Source of the DNA: Ruminococcus sp.
Lineage (GTDB): Bacteria; Bacillota; Clostridia; Oscillospirales; Acutalibacteraceae
Assembly (NCBI GenBank): GCA_022511005.1
Contig: JAFLSJ010000004.1
Coordinates: 1-49,048, forward strand
Direction: 5' to 3'
Length of the DNA stretch: 49,048 nucleotides
The notes below the pieces were generated by a model, which was not told the origin of the DNA, searched no databases, and worked only from the letters and a program-made list of their open reading frames with translations. Position 1 is the stretch's first letter. Every line of letters begins with the position of its first letter. Below are positions 23,661-31,467 of the stretch, in pieces. Both the position numbers and the translations under genes were made by a program.

Positions 23661-23688
23661 ATTATAGCATATAAAATTCAAAAGTCAA
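23661..23688 (-). promoter_or_regulatory. Predicted promoter of the fruRKA-ptsHI operon
   Basis: On the minus strand TTGACT (23683-23688) and TATAAT (23661-23666) are separated by 16 bp, with an extended TGC before the -10 box. It lies 152 bp ahead of the fruR start and is overlapped by the repeat array. Confidence 0.7.
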
Positions 23689-23752
23689 TCAAAATAATTC
23701 AAAAATAATCAAAAATGTTCAAAAAATTTAAATAAAAACGCTAAACTCAATC
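23678..23752. promoter_or_regulatory. Helically phased repeat array, likely FruR operators
   Basis: On the minus strand successive units read TTTTTTGAAC, ATTTTTGATT, ATTTTTGAAT, TATTTTGATT and CTTTTGAA. The TGA elements are spaced 10, 10, 10 and 11 bp apart, and a further one lies about 32 bp upstream. The array covers the -35 box and the upstream flank of the fru promoter. One side of the helix would thus carry five or six equal half-sites. Confidence 0.6.
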
Positions 23753-23988
23753 AAAAATAATAAAAAATAAATTGTTTCTTCTTATTTGTAATTATAAATT
23801 ACTCTGTTTAGAATATTATTACCAATATCCGGTGAATTCAGTCAGCTCTAATTAAATAAAATTATTTTATGATAGAATTTTAAATATAGAAATTTTGCTA
23901 TTGATTATTACATTAAGATATAATAAAATATTAACGACAGAATTTGACTTATATTGCAAAGAAACCTAAATTATAAGGATAATTTAAT

Positions 23989-24057
23989 ATGAAAATGAAC
24001 AGATTACAACTTATTAGAATTGGCAAGACTTGCTCTATTAAAAATATTAAATATTAA
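23989..24057 (+). CDS. Possible 22-residue ORF upstream of ktrB
   Basis: ATG with AAGGA 9 nt upstream opens a frame reading MKMNRLQLIRIGKTCSIKN and ending IKY. It is followed at once by an AT-only hairpin (AAAATATTAA/TTAATATTTT) and T residues. The pattern LxLIRIGKTxxIKxI recalls the start of FeoA-like domains, so it may be a remnant of such a gene or a leader peptide. It is short, and chance cannot be excluded. Confidence 0.3.
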   Translation: MKMNRLQLIRIGKTCSIKNIKY

Positions 24058-24122
24058 TATTTTTTATGTAATCACATTTATTATGAAATAATATATTAAC
24101 TAATTTTTTAGTTGGTGTTAAT

Positions 24123-25487
24123 ATGAGAAAAGTATTAAATTCAATACTATTTAAAATAAATTCTTTATCTATTTTAAAACAGATTACTTTTGGTTTTGCA
24201 GCAGTTATTCTTTTGGCTTCGCTGTTGCTTATGTTACCGATTTCTTCAAGAAGCGGTCAGTGGACGCCGTATTTGACAGCATTGTTTACAGCTACTACTT
24301 CAACCTGTGTTACGGGACTTACTGTTGTAGATACTTATACCTATTGGTCGCTGTTTGGGCAGATTATAATTCTATTGCTTATTCAAATCGGCGGTGTGGG
24401 CTTTATTACACTTGCGATTTCTGCATTGACCTTAACGAAAAAGAAAATCGGTTTAAGACAAAGACTTGCCGCTAAGGAAATATCAGGTGCAAGTCAGGTT
24501 GGCGGAATTGTAAAAATCACACGTTTTATCATCTTCGGAACACTTTTGGTCGAGGCAGTTGGCTCATTTTTGCTTTCATTTTGTTTTGTTCCCAAGTTAG
24601 GCTTTTTAAAGGGTTTTTATTTTGCGGTGTTTCATTCTGTATCTGCCTTTTGTAATGCGGGCATAGATTTAATGAGCAGCTTTAAAAACGGTCCTTCTCT
24701 GATTGCTTTCCGGTCTGATTTCTTCTTTATAATCACAATAATGGCGCTCATTATTTTGGGCGGCTTGGGATTTCTTGTATGGAAGGACGTTATTGAATGT
24801 AAATTCCGGTTTAAGAAATTTAGGCTGCAAACTAAAATCGTTCTTGTAACAACTTTTGGTTTGATTTTAGGCGGTGCTTTATTAATATATTTATTTGAAA
24901 ACGGCGGCAGAGCCTTTGGGGGATTGTCTCAAGGTGATAGTATTCTTTCTTCATTTTTTCAGTCTGTAACTACAAGAACAGCAGGCTTTTTTTCTGTTAA
25001 TCTGCCACTTCTTAAAGATTCAACTATCTTGATTATGTGTGTTCTTATGTTTATAGGCGGTTCTCCCGGTTCTACTTCAGGCGGTATTAAAACAACTTCT
25101 TTTGCTGTTTTGTTTATGAGTATTTTTCTTGTTTTCAGGAAAAAACAAAACGTGGAATTGTTTAAAAGAAGAATCAGCAAGGACGCTGTTTATTCAGCCT
25201 GTTGTTTAATGATGTTATTTTTCGGACTTATTATATCCTCCTGTACGATTATAAGTTATGTTGACGGAGTGCCGATATTATATTGCCTGTTTGAATGTAC
25301 TTCGGCAGTGGCGACTGTGGGTCTTTCTATGGGTATAACTCCGGAGCTTTCAAGACTTTCCAAGGTCATTCTTATTATTCTTATGTATATCGGCAGGGTA
25401 GGTGCATTGACTATGCTGATGACATTTACAAAGAAATGTGAAAAAGTGGAATCCAAATATATTGAAGAAAAAATTATTGTGGGGTAG
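24123..25487 (+). CDS. ktrB: K+ uptake channel subunit KtrB/TrkH
   Basis: The 454-residue membrane-spanning subunit of a Ktr-type potassium uptake system. It shows the four M1-P-M2 repeats of the SKT superfamily with selectivity-filter segments STCVTGLTVVD, SAFCNAGIDL, TTRTAGFFSVN and ATVGLSMG. The gating-loop region SPGSTSGGIKTT is also present. The ribosome binding site is weak (GGTG), but the N-terminus MRKVLNSILFK is typical. The gene for the regulatory partner KtrA starts 10 bp downstream. Confidence 0.95.
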   Translation: MRKVLNSILFKINSLSILKQITFGFAAVILLASLLLMLPISSRSGQWTPYLTALFTATTSTCVTGLTVVDTYTYWSLFGQIIILLLIQIGGVGFITLAISALTLTKKKIGLRQRLAAKEISGASQVGGIVKITRFIIFGTLLVEAVGSFLLSFCFVPKLGFLKGFYFAVFHSVSAFCNAGIDLMSSFKNGPSLIAFRSDFFFIITIMALIILGGLGFLVWKDVIECKFRFKKFRLQTKIVLVTTFGLILGGALLIYLFENGGRAFGGLSQGDSILSSFFQSVTTRTAGFFSVNLPLLKDSTILIMCVLMFIGGSPGSTSGGIKTTSFAVLFMSIFLVFRKKQNVELFKRRISKDAVYSACCLMMLFFGLIISSCTIISYVDGVPILYCLFECTSAVATVGLSMGITPELSRLSKVILIILMYIGRVGALTMLMTFTKKCEKVESKYIEEKIIVG

Positions 25488-25497
25488 GTGATTTTTT

Positions 25498-26142
25498 ATG
25501 AAATCAGTTTTAGTAATAGGTTTAGGCCGTTTCGGCAGACATTTATGCAAGGGTTTAACCGAAGCAGGAAATGAGGTTCTGGCAATCGATTCTGACGAGG
25601 TAAGATGTAACCACGCTGTAAATTATGCAACCGAGATACAGATTGCAGACGCTACAGACCCTGCTGTAATTGAAAGTCTCGGCGTTAAAAATTTTGATTT
25701 TTGCGTTGTTGCAATTGCAGATAACTTTCAAAGCTCTTTGGAAACGACCTCTCTTCTTGCAGATAATGGTGCAAACTATATTCTCGCAAGGGCAAACAGC
25801 GATGTTCACGAAAAGTTCCTTTTAAGAAACGGTGCAAATGAAGTTGTTTATGCTGAGCGTGATATGGGTGAGAGAATTGCCGTAAGATTCGGTAACAACA
25901 GAGTTATTGATTATATTAAGCTAAATAACGATTATTCTATTTATGAAATTAAAGTGCCGGAAAAATGGATTGGTAAAACAATTTTAAAAATGGATGTTCG
26001 TGCTAAGTATAAAATCAATATTATTTCAATTAGAAATGGTGAAGAACAATTCCCGCTTCCCGACCCGAGAAGAGAATTTGAAGCCGAAGATGTAATTATG
26101 ATTATGGGGCACAAGGAAGATATTGCACCTTTGGTAAAATAA
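25498..26142 (+). CDS. ktrA: K+ uptake regulatory subunit KtrA (RCK domain)
   Basis: A 214-residue cytoplasmic RCK protein that forms the octameric ring gating KtrB. The N-terminal Rossmann fold has GLGRFGRHLCKGL, then EVLAIDSDE, which binds the nucleotide ribose. The C-terminal RCK_C (TrkA-C) domain covers about residues 135-214 (WIGKTILKMDVRAKYKINIISIRN); in other Firmicutes this domain binds c-di-AMP. The AGGTG site precedes the ATG. The operon ends in a strong terminator. Confidence 0.95.
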   Translation: MKSVLVIGLGRFGRHLCKGLTEAGNEVLAIDSDEVRCNHAVNYATEIQIADATDPAVIESLGVKNFDFCVVAIADNFQSSLETTSLLADNGANYILARANSDVHEKFLLRNGANEVVYAERDMGERIAVRFGNNRVIDYIKLNNDYSIYEIKVPEKWIGKTILKMDVRAKYKINIISIRNGEEQFPLPDPRREFEAEDVIMIMGHKEDIAPLVK

Positions 26143-26157
26143 TTATGTATAAAGTAA

Positions 26158-26196
26158 AACAGGTATCACAAAATACGTGATACCTGTTCTTATAAT
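26158..26196 (+). terminator. Terminator of ktrBA
   Basis: AACAGGTATCAC/GTGATACCTGTT is a perfect 12-bp stem with a 7-nt loop, followed by CTTATAATAATT, 16 bp after the ktrA stop. Confidence 0.85.
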
Positions 26197-26233
26197 AATT
26201 GATATTTTTATAATATAAAAGTTTCTAATAATT

Positions 26234-26368
26234 ATCTCTCCCTCAGTCAGCTTACGCTGACAGCTCCCTCGTCAGAGGGGACCATATTATACATAAAAAT
26301 TTTGTAAAAAATTACCTCACTCTGACAAGGGAGGTGTCTGTGGCAATGCCGCAGACGGAGGGAGAGAT
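26234..26368. repeat. 135-bp MITE-like element with 15-bp inverted ends
   Basis: The ends ATCTCTCCCTCAGTC and GACGGAGGGAGAGAT are inverted repeats with one mismatch. Inside lie the hairpin GTCAGC/GCTGAC, the hairpin GTCTGTGGC/GCCGCAGAC, and a longer pairing between CTCCCTCGTCAGAGG and CCTCACTCTGACAAGGGAG. The whole element can fold on itself and has no coding capacity. Similar CTCCCTC-rich repeats are common in Ruminococcaceae genomes as I recall them. Confidence 0.75.
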
Positions 26369-26430
26369 GATGAGTGAACGAAAGTATAAAATTATATTTA
26401 TTATTAAAAGATATATAATAAAAAAATTAA

Positions 26431-26865
26431 TTAAATGTTGAAATCATTTTTCGTTAAAGCTTTTGCGTTTTCTGCAAGGTCATAGAGAGTTACGCTGTCA
26501 ACATAATCGTTTATAACCTTGTAATAGTTTTTCCAGAAATCAAGAGTTATACATTTTTCACTGCGCTCGCATTGATTTATTTCATTCTTTAAACAATTGA
26601 TAGGGGAAAGTGAACCCTCTGCAACCCTTAAAATATCACCTGCCGTGTATTCTTTAGGGTCCTTTGACAGCTTATAGCCGCCGTTGTTACCTCTTGAGCT
26701 GATTAGATAGCCTGCTTTATTAAGCAGGGCTATAATCTGTTCAAGATATTTTGCGGAAATTTCATAACGGTTTGATATATCTTTTAAAGAAATAAAACTA
26801 TCATTTGAATAAATGGCAAGGTGTATCATAATACGCAAAGCGTATCTGCCTCTTGTAGAAACCAT
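26431..26865 (-). CDS. Rrf2-family regulator with three cysteines (IscR-like)
   Basis: A 144-residue Rrf2-type repressor. The start MVSTRGRYALRIMIHLA at 26865 matches the family; the track extension to 26925 lies in the 5' leader. The winged helix has ISLKDISNRYEISAKYLEQIIALLNKAGYLISSRG. Three Cys near residue 92-106 (CLKNEINQC, then CERSEKC) have the position of Fe-S ligands in IscR-type members, so it may sense Fe-S, iron or redox state. It has its own promoter with an overlapping inverted repeat. It diverges from the phage-like cassette, but regulation of that cassette is only a possibility. Confidence 0.92.
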   Translation of the reverse strand: MVSTRGRYALRIMIHLAIYSNDSFISLKDISNRYEISAKYLEQIIALLNKAGYLISSRGNNGGYKLSKDPKEYTAGDILRVAEGSLSPINCLKNEINQCERSEKCITLDFWKNYYKVINDYVDSVTLYDLAENAKALTKNDFNI

Positions 26866-26898
26866 TTTAATACCCCTTTTCTGTATTTTTATGTAATA

Positions 26899-26974
26899 TT
26901 TGGCGGTCTGCGACCGCACCGCCAAGGGACTTTGCCCATTGAACCCACGAGCTTTTTCAAAAGCTCGACCAAAA
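26899..26974. repeat. Hairpin-rich intergenic repeat in the Rrf2 leader
   Basis: The stretch contains GCGGTC-tgc-GACCGC, a conserved-looking middle part (CAAGGGACTTTGCCCATTG) and GAGCTTTT-tc-AAAAGCTC. It is GC-rich against its AT-rich surroundings and lies in the predicted 5' leader of the Rrf2 gene. It resembles a dispersed repeat found in several Clostridia, an impression I could not test. Confidence 0.6.
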
Positions 26975-27030
26975 CTTTTAATTTATTCTTTCTTTTACGG
27001 TATTTTAAATATTAACATTTGTTAATTTTA

Positions 27031-27060
27031 ATTATACAATAGGATTGACTTTAAGGTCAA
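27031..27060 (-). promoter_or_regulatory. Predicted promoter of the Rrf2 gene
   Basis: On the minus strand TTGACC (27055-27060) and TATAAT (27031-27036) are separated by 18 bp. The leader of about 160 nt includes the 26899-26974 repeat. Confidence 0.6.
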
Positions 27061-27061
27061 T
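27044..27061. promoter_or_regulatory. Inverted repeat over the Rrf2 promoter, possible operator
   Basis: ATTGAC-tttaag-GTCAAT is a perfect 6-bp inverted repeat covering the -35 region, a usual arrangement for autoregulated Rrf2 genes. A second palindrome (TTAACA-tt-TGTTAA, 27013-27026) lies just downstream of the -10 box. Confidence 0.5.
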
Positions 27062-27082
27062 AAATAAAATAAATTTTTAATA

Positions 27083-27128
27083 AAAAGTCTGAAGTTGTAT
27101 TATTTTATGCAATTTCAGGCTTTTTTTG
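27083..27128 (+). terminator. Terminator-like hairpin before the phage-like cassette
   Basis: AAAAGTCTGAAGTTG/CAATTTCAGGCTTTT forms a long stem followed by seven T residues. No plus-strand gene lies between the ktrBA terminator and this point, so it may act as an attenuator in the leader of the cassette. It can also act on the minus strand (CTTTTTATT). Confidence 0.7.
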
Positions 27129-27139
27129 CTGTATAAGCG

Positions 27140-27169
27140 AAAGGTCTCGGGGCAATTATAAAGACCTTT
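27140..27169 (+). other. Second leader hairpin before terS
   Basis: AAAGGTCT-14 nt-AGACCTTT, followed by TTAAAGGAG, places an 8-bp stem immediately ahead of the terS ribosome binding site. It could modulate initiation or be part of an antitermination leader. Confidence 0.5.
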
Positions 27170-27183
27170 TAAAGGAGTTGTAT

Positions 27184-27675
27184 ATGAAAAAATCGTTAAG
27201 TCAAAAGGAAAAAGACTTTTGTATCAGCTTTGTTGAAAGCGGTAATCCCATTGAAGCCGCTAAGAAAGCAGGCTATACAAAGTCCCCTGAAAAGTCAGGT
27301 TTAAGGCTTATTTGCAGGTCAGATATTTCCGATGAAATTGCAAGGCTTGAAAGCCATCTACAGCAAACCTTAAGCTTTGCTGCAAAATGCGGTTATAAAC
27401 GGCTTGCGTTCGGAAATATTGCAGATGCCGTTTCACTTTTATTTAAAGAGAAGCCTGCTTTGGAAGATTTAAAGGAAATGGATTTATTTTCTATATCAGA
27501 AATAAAAAAGCCCAAGGACGGTGCAATGGAAATAAAATTTTTTGACAGAATAAAAGCTCTTGAAAAGCTGGAAGAATTAAGCGGAAATAAATCGGGAAGT
27601 GAAAGCCCCTTTTATGACGCATTGATTACAGGCGCTCAAATGCTTTCAAAGGACAGTAAAGATAATGAGTATTAA
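27184..27675 (+). CDS. Phage terminase small subunit
   Basis: A 163-residue DNA-recognition subunit of the packaging motor. The N-terminal LSQKEKDFCISFVESGNP, then IEAAKKAGYTKSP, is the typical helix-turn-helix of the terminase_2 family, followed by a helical oligomerisation region. ATG 27184, 6 nt after AAAGGAG, is preferred to TTG 27178. It overlaps the large subunit by 11 bp. It is the first gene of the 11.2-kb cassette. Confidence 0.85.
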   Translation: MKKSLSQKEKDFCISFVESGNPIEAAKKAGYTKSPEKSGLRLICRSDISDEIARLESHLQQTLSFAAKCGYKRLAFGNIADAVSLLFKEKPALEDLKEMDLFSISEIKKPKDGAMEIKFFDRIKALEKLEELSGNKSGSESPFYDALITGAQMLSKDSKDNEY

Positions 27676-28939
27676 ACCTTTTTCAAAAAAACAGCTTCAA
27701 ACTCTTTGCTGGTGGGCTAAAGGCTCACCTTATGAAAACAAGGACGCAATTATTTGCGACGGAGCAGTAAGAAGCGGAAAAACCTTTTGTATGTCACTTT
27801 CGTTCGTATTCTGGAGCTTTTACAAGTTTAATAACAGGGCGTTTGCTTTTTGCGGTAAAACTCAGCGTTCTTTAAGAAGAAATGTTATTACTCCTCTTAT
27901 AAATGAACTTAATAAGCTGGGATTTGTGTGTACCGAAAAAATTTCAAACGGAACCTTAAAAATAAAATATAAAGACAGAGAAAATTTGTTTTATATTTTC
28001 GGCGGTAAGGATGAGGCATCCGCCGCGCTTATTCAGGGTGTTACTCTTGCAGGGGTTTTGTTTGATGAAGCGGCGCTTATGCCAAGGTCTTTTATTGAAC
28101 AGGCACTTGCAAGATGTTCTGTAGAGGGTTCAACCTTTTGGTTTAACTGCAACCCTGAACATCCACAGCATTGGTTTTATAAGGAATGGATTTTGAAAAA
28201 AGAAAGCAAAAACGCCTTGTATATTCATTTTACAATGAGGGATAATCCCTCCCTGAGTCATAAGATGATAGAAAGGTATGAAAGTCTTTACAGCGGTGCT
28301 TTTTACGAACGGTTTATTCTGGGAAAATGGACAGCGGTGTACGGTGCGGTTTATCCCTTTATGGATAATTATGAGTATCCAAAAGTACCTGAAGGTGGCT
28401 TTTCTGAATATGCAGTTTCCTGCGATTACGGAACGGTCAATCCTGCATCCTTCGGTTTATGGGGCAAAAAAGATGGCACCTGGTACCGAATAGATGAATA
28501 CTATTATGATTCAAGAAAAATCGGACGTCAAAAAACCGACGAAGAGCATTATGAGGCTTTGGAGAAGCTTGTAGGAGATAGAAAATTAAAAGCCATTACG
28601 GTTGATCCTTCGGCGGCAAGTTTCATTGAGCTTATTAAGCGCAAAAACAGGTTTAAGGTTATTCCCGCAGAAAATTCTGTTATTAACGGAATACGAAGCG
28701 TATCGTCTGCTTTAAAACAAGGCAAAATTAAAATCTGTGAAAACTGTGCTGACAGTATCAGGGAGTTTTCACTGTATCGTTGGAGTGAAAAAGCAACCGA
28801 TGACGCACCTGTTAAAGAAAACGATCACGCTATGGATGATATAAGATATTTCGTTACAACTATTATGGAGGAGGAAAGCGGATTTTTCGCTTTCGCTTCT
28901 CCCAGATTACAGGAGGATAGCAGTGAGGTTATTTTCTAA
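27665..28939 (+). CDS. Phage terminase large subunit (PBSX type)
   Basis: A 424-residue packaging ATPase and nuclease. Walker A is CDGAVRSGKTF near residue 40, Walker B is AGVLFDEAALM near 135, and the coupling segment FNCNPEHPQHWF follows. The C-terminal RNase H-like nuclease has its acidic residues in VSCDYGTVNPASFG, TVDPSAA and the final DDIRYF. The length is normal and the motifs intact, so it should be able to package DNA, most likely by headful cutting as in the PBSX/SPP1 group. Confidence 0.95.
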   Translation: MSIKPFSKKQLQTLCWWAKGSPYENKDAIICDGAVRSGKTFCMSLSFVFWSFYKFNNRAFAFCGKTQRSLRRNVITPLINELNKLGFVCTEKISNGTLKIKYKDRENLFYIFGGKDEASAALIQGVTLAGVLFDEAALMPRSFIEQALARCSVEGSTFWFNCNPEHPQHWFYKEWILKKESKNALYIHFTMRDNPSLSHKMIERYESLYSGAFYERFILGKWTAVYGAVYPFMDNYEYPKVPEGGFSEYAVSCDYGTVNPASFGLWGKKDGTWYRIDEYYYDSRKIGRQKTDEEHYEALEKLVGDRKLKAITVDPSAASFIELIKRKNRFKVIPAENSVINGIRSVSSALKQGKIKICENCADSIREFSLYRWSEKATDDAPVKENDHAMDDIRYFVTTIMEEESGFFAFASPRLQEDSSEVIF

Positions 28940-30092
28940 AAAGAAAGAAAAAAATACTGATTTTAAAAGTCCGTCTATCGTACAATGTGCAGATGGCAGT
29001 TATTTGACTCATCCCTTTCAAAGTCTTGAAAATTACTCTCCATTTTCCAGTACGGAGTATGAGCTTTATTCCTCTTTAAGAGAAGCTATTCCCATTATAG
29101 ACGGTGCTATCGGAAAGCTTGTAAGACTTACAGGTGGATTTGAAATTAAGTGTGAAAGCAAAGCAACTGAGCATAGGCTTAAACAGTTTTTTGAAAATGT
29201 AAATGTAAACGGTACGACAACGGGCATTATGAGTTTTATGTCAACTTATCTTGACCAGCTTTTAACCTACGGACAAGCAGTAGGAGAAATCGTTACCGAC
29301 AGCAATAATCTTGGTATTTATGCACTTTACAACGGTTCTTTAAAGGATATATCGGTAAAGCGGGGAGAAAATCCACTTTCGGTTATTGTTTGCAAAAATG
29401 ATTTTGAAAAAACGCCCTTACCTTATCAGGAACTTTTAGCTTTTTCTCTTTTAAATCAGGAGCCCGGCAGGCTTAAGGGAACATCGCTTCTGAAAGGCTT
29501 ACCTTTTGTAAGCTCCATTCTGCTTAAAATATTTAACACTATCGGAGTGAACTTTGAGCGTGTAGGAAATTTAAGATTTGCAGTTACCTACAAGCCTGAT
29601 TCCAATACTCCGTTGTCAAATACAAAGGAACAGGCAAAGCAGATTGCAAAAGAATGGAGCAGGGCTATGAGGTGTAGGGAAAGCGTATGCGATTTTGTCA
29701 GTGCCGGAGATGTTTCCATTAAAGTAATCGGTGCAGACAGTCAGGTGCTTGACTGTGATATTCCTATAAGACATATGCTTGAGCAGATTGTATCAAAGCT
29801 TTCAATTCCGCCGTTTTTGCTTGGTCTTAACTGGTCCAGCACAGAGAGAATGAGTGCACAGCAAACAGATATTTTAACAAGTGAGCTTGAATATTACAGA
29901 CAGCAGTTAAATCCTGTTATAAGAAAAATCTGTTCTGTATGGATGAGATTAAACGGAATTTGTGAAGAATTTGAAATTGTCTGGGATAACATTAACTTAC
30001 AGGATGAAATTCAGCTTGCTCAGGCAAGACTTTATAACGCACAGGCAGACGCTCTTATAAACAGTGATAAGAATGATACAAAGGGGGAATAA
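28923..30092 (+). CDS. Phage portal protein
   Basis: The 389-residue portal forms the dodecameric channel for DNA at one capsid vertex. It starts with GTG behind GGAGG and overlaps the terminase by 17 bp. Typical portal features include the early REAIPIIDGAIGKLVRL, the crown-to-stem part with TSLLKGLPFVSSIL, and the conserved SIPPFLLGLNWSSTERMSAQQ, followed by the QTDILTSELEYYRQQLNP helix. The short C-terminus lacks the large crown extension of some families. Confidence 0.92.
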   Translation: MRLFSKKKEKNTDFKSPSIVQCADGSYLTHPFQSLENYSPFSSTEYELYSSLREAIPIIDGAIGKLVRLTGGFEIKCESKATEHRLKQFFENVNVNGTTTGIMSFMSTYLDQLLTYGQAVGEIVTDSNNLGIYALYNGSLKDISVKRGENPLSVIVCKNDFEKTPLPYQELLAFSLLNQEPGRLKGTSLLKGLPFVSSILLKIFNTIGVNFERVGNLRFAVTYKPDSNTPLSNTKEQAKQIAKEWSRAMRCRESVCDFVSAGDVSIKVIGADSQVLDCDIPIRHMLEQIVSKLSIPPFLLGLNWSSTERMSAQQTDILTSELEYYRQQLNPVIRKICSVWMRLNGICEEFEIVWDNINLQDEIQLAQARLYNAQADALINSDKNDTKGE

Positions 30093-30093
30093 A

Positions 30094-31095
30094 ATGGGCA
30101 AGGTTTTAAAAGGCTTGGAAATAGATAAAAGCGATTTGGAAAAGATTAATCAGTATACAAGGAGAAGCTTTACAGCAGACGAGGTTTATTCCTTTTCAGT
30201 TGTTCTTTGCGACAACGATGTTGACAGGGATAACGAACGCTTTACAGTAGAATCCTTATTTGCTCTTGAAAAATTGTTTTTAGGCAAAACAGGTATATTT
30301 GACCATAACCCTAAGGCTGAAAATCAAAGTGCAAGAATTTATGATTGCTTTGTTGAAGCAGTCAGCACAAGAAAAACCGCAACAGGTGACGATTATTTTC
30401 GTCTTGTTGCAAAGGCGTATATTCCAAAATGCAAAAGCAATGAGGATTTGATTTTAGCTATTGACAGCGGAATTTTAAAGGAAGTAAGCATTGGTTGTGC
30501 CGTTTCGGAAAAAGAATGTTCAATATGCGGTAAGCCCGAGGGAGAATGTCATCACATCAAGGGCAAAACCTACGGAAATGAAAAATGCTTTTACCTTCTT
30601 TTAAATCCAACAGACGCTTACGAATGGAGCTTTGTGGCAATTCCTGCACAAAAGCAGGCAGGGGTTATTAAAAGGTTCAATAATTACAAGGAGAAATTTA
30701 TGTACGAAAAAGAAGTAAATGAAATTTTAAAATCATTAAAGGATAATACTGCTTCTGCTGATGAAATTATTAAAAATATGGACGAGGTGGTACTTAACAA
30801 AAGCCAGAGTGAAAGGCTGTTAGGTATTGTTAAAGCACTTCATCGTGAAGCTCAGTGGGGCAGAAAATACAAAGATGATTTATCACAGAAATTTATGAAA
30901 CTCAGTGCCATTGTTCAGCCTGAGGTTTCAAGCGAGACGGCAAAAAGCTTAACTGAAAAGCTTTCTGTTGAACAATTAAAAGAGTTTATTTCAGCTTATG
31001 AAAAGAAAGCAGATAAAATCATTCCAATTAAACCGCAGCTTTATGCGGTACAACAGGATAACAAAAGCCGTGAAAACAAGGCTTTTGAAATTTAA
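30094..31095 (+). CDS. Prohead protease fused to scaffold domain
   Basis: A 333-residue HK97-type (S78/U35-like) prohead protease. The catalytic His is in GIFDHNP near residue 67, and the Ser in LKEVSIGCAVS near residue 133. A Cys/His cluster (CSICGKPEGECHH) follows the Ser motif and may bind zinc. The C-terminal third (from about residue 200, EVNEILKSLKDN onward) is helical and charged and is likely a scaffold region that is degraded during maturation. ATG 30094 has AAGGGGG upstream; the track start GTG 30064 lies inside the portal gene. Confidence 0.85.
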   Translation: MGKVLKGLEIDKSDLEKINQYTRRSFTADEVYSFSVVLCDNDVDRDNERFTVESLFALEKLFLGKTGIFDHNPKAENQSARIYDCFVEAVSTRKTATGDDYFRLVAKAYIPKCKSNEDLILAIDSGILKEVSIGCAVSEKECSICGKPEGECHHIKGKTYGNEKCFYLLLNPTDAYEWSFVAIPAQKQAGVIKRFNNYKEKFMYEKEVNEILKSLKDNTASADEIIKNMDEVVLNKSQSERLLGIVKALHREAQWGRKYKDDLSQKFMKLSAIVQPEVSSETAKSLTEKLSVEQLKEFISAYEKKADKIIPIKPQLYAVQQDNKSRENKAFEI

Positions 31096-31112
31096 TTTAT
31101 TCGGAGGTATTT

Positions 31113-31454
31113 ATGAATATTAGTTTAAACGGTTATAAAGAAAACGCAGTAACATTTTTGGCAAGCGGTAATCTTGAAAAGGGTATGCTTGTTAAAATGA
31201 AAAGCAACAATACGGTTGCACCCTGTGCAGCAAACGACAGCTTTATCGGTGTTTGCGTTGATGTAAGAGGTGATTACGCAACAGTTGTAACTGAGGGATA
31301 TGTAAAGCTTCCTGCAGCAAAAACTATCAGCGTTGGCTATCAGATTATTGCAGCTTCTGCTAACAATAAAGTTACAACAGGAACAGCCGGCACTACAGGA
31401 AGAGAGTATCTTGTAATTGACTCTGACTCAACTTCAGTTGGATTTATTCTTTAA
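31113..31454 (+). CDS. Probable capsid decoration protein
   Basis: A 113-residue beta-rich protein between protease and major capsid genes, the usual place of head decoration (stabilisation) proteins. It shows a SH3/beta-barrel-like pattern (NLEKGMLVKMKSNNTVAPCA, SFIGVCVDVRGDYATVVTEG) with a C-terminal hydrophobic strand. Such decoration proteins bind the outside of HK97-fold capsids. The assignment rests mostly on position and fold pattern. GGAGG lies 7 nt before the ATG. Confidence 0.6.
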   Translation: MNISLNGYKENAVTFLASGNLEKGMLVKMKSNNTVAPCAANDSFIGVCVDVRGDYATVVTEGYVKLPAAKTISVGYQIIAASANNKVTTGTAGTTGREYLVIDSDSTSVGFIL

Positions 31455-31467
31455 GGAGGAATTTTAA

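Noticed and set aside
23760-24122. Possible c-di-AMP (ydaO-type) riboswitch upstream of ktrB
   Set aside because: The region is almost pure A/T and shows none of the conserved GC-containing elements that such a riboswitch would need.
26234-26368. CRISPR-like or palindromic repeat array
   Set aside because: There is a single element with inverted ends and no repeated spacer-repeat units; a foldback element explains it better.
27044-27073. Plus-strand promoter for the phage-like cassette (TTGACT at 27045)
   Set aside because: No acceptable -10 box lies at the right distance; the TTGAC palindrome is better explained as part of the Rrf2 promoter on the minus strand.
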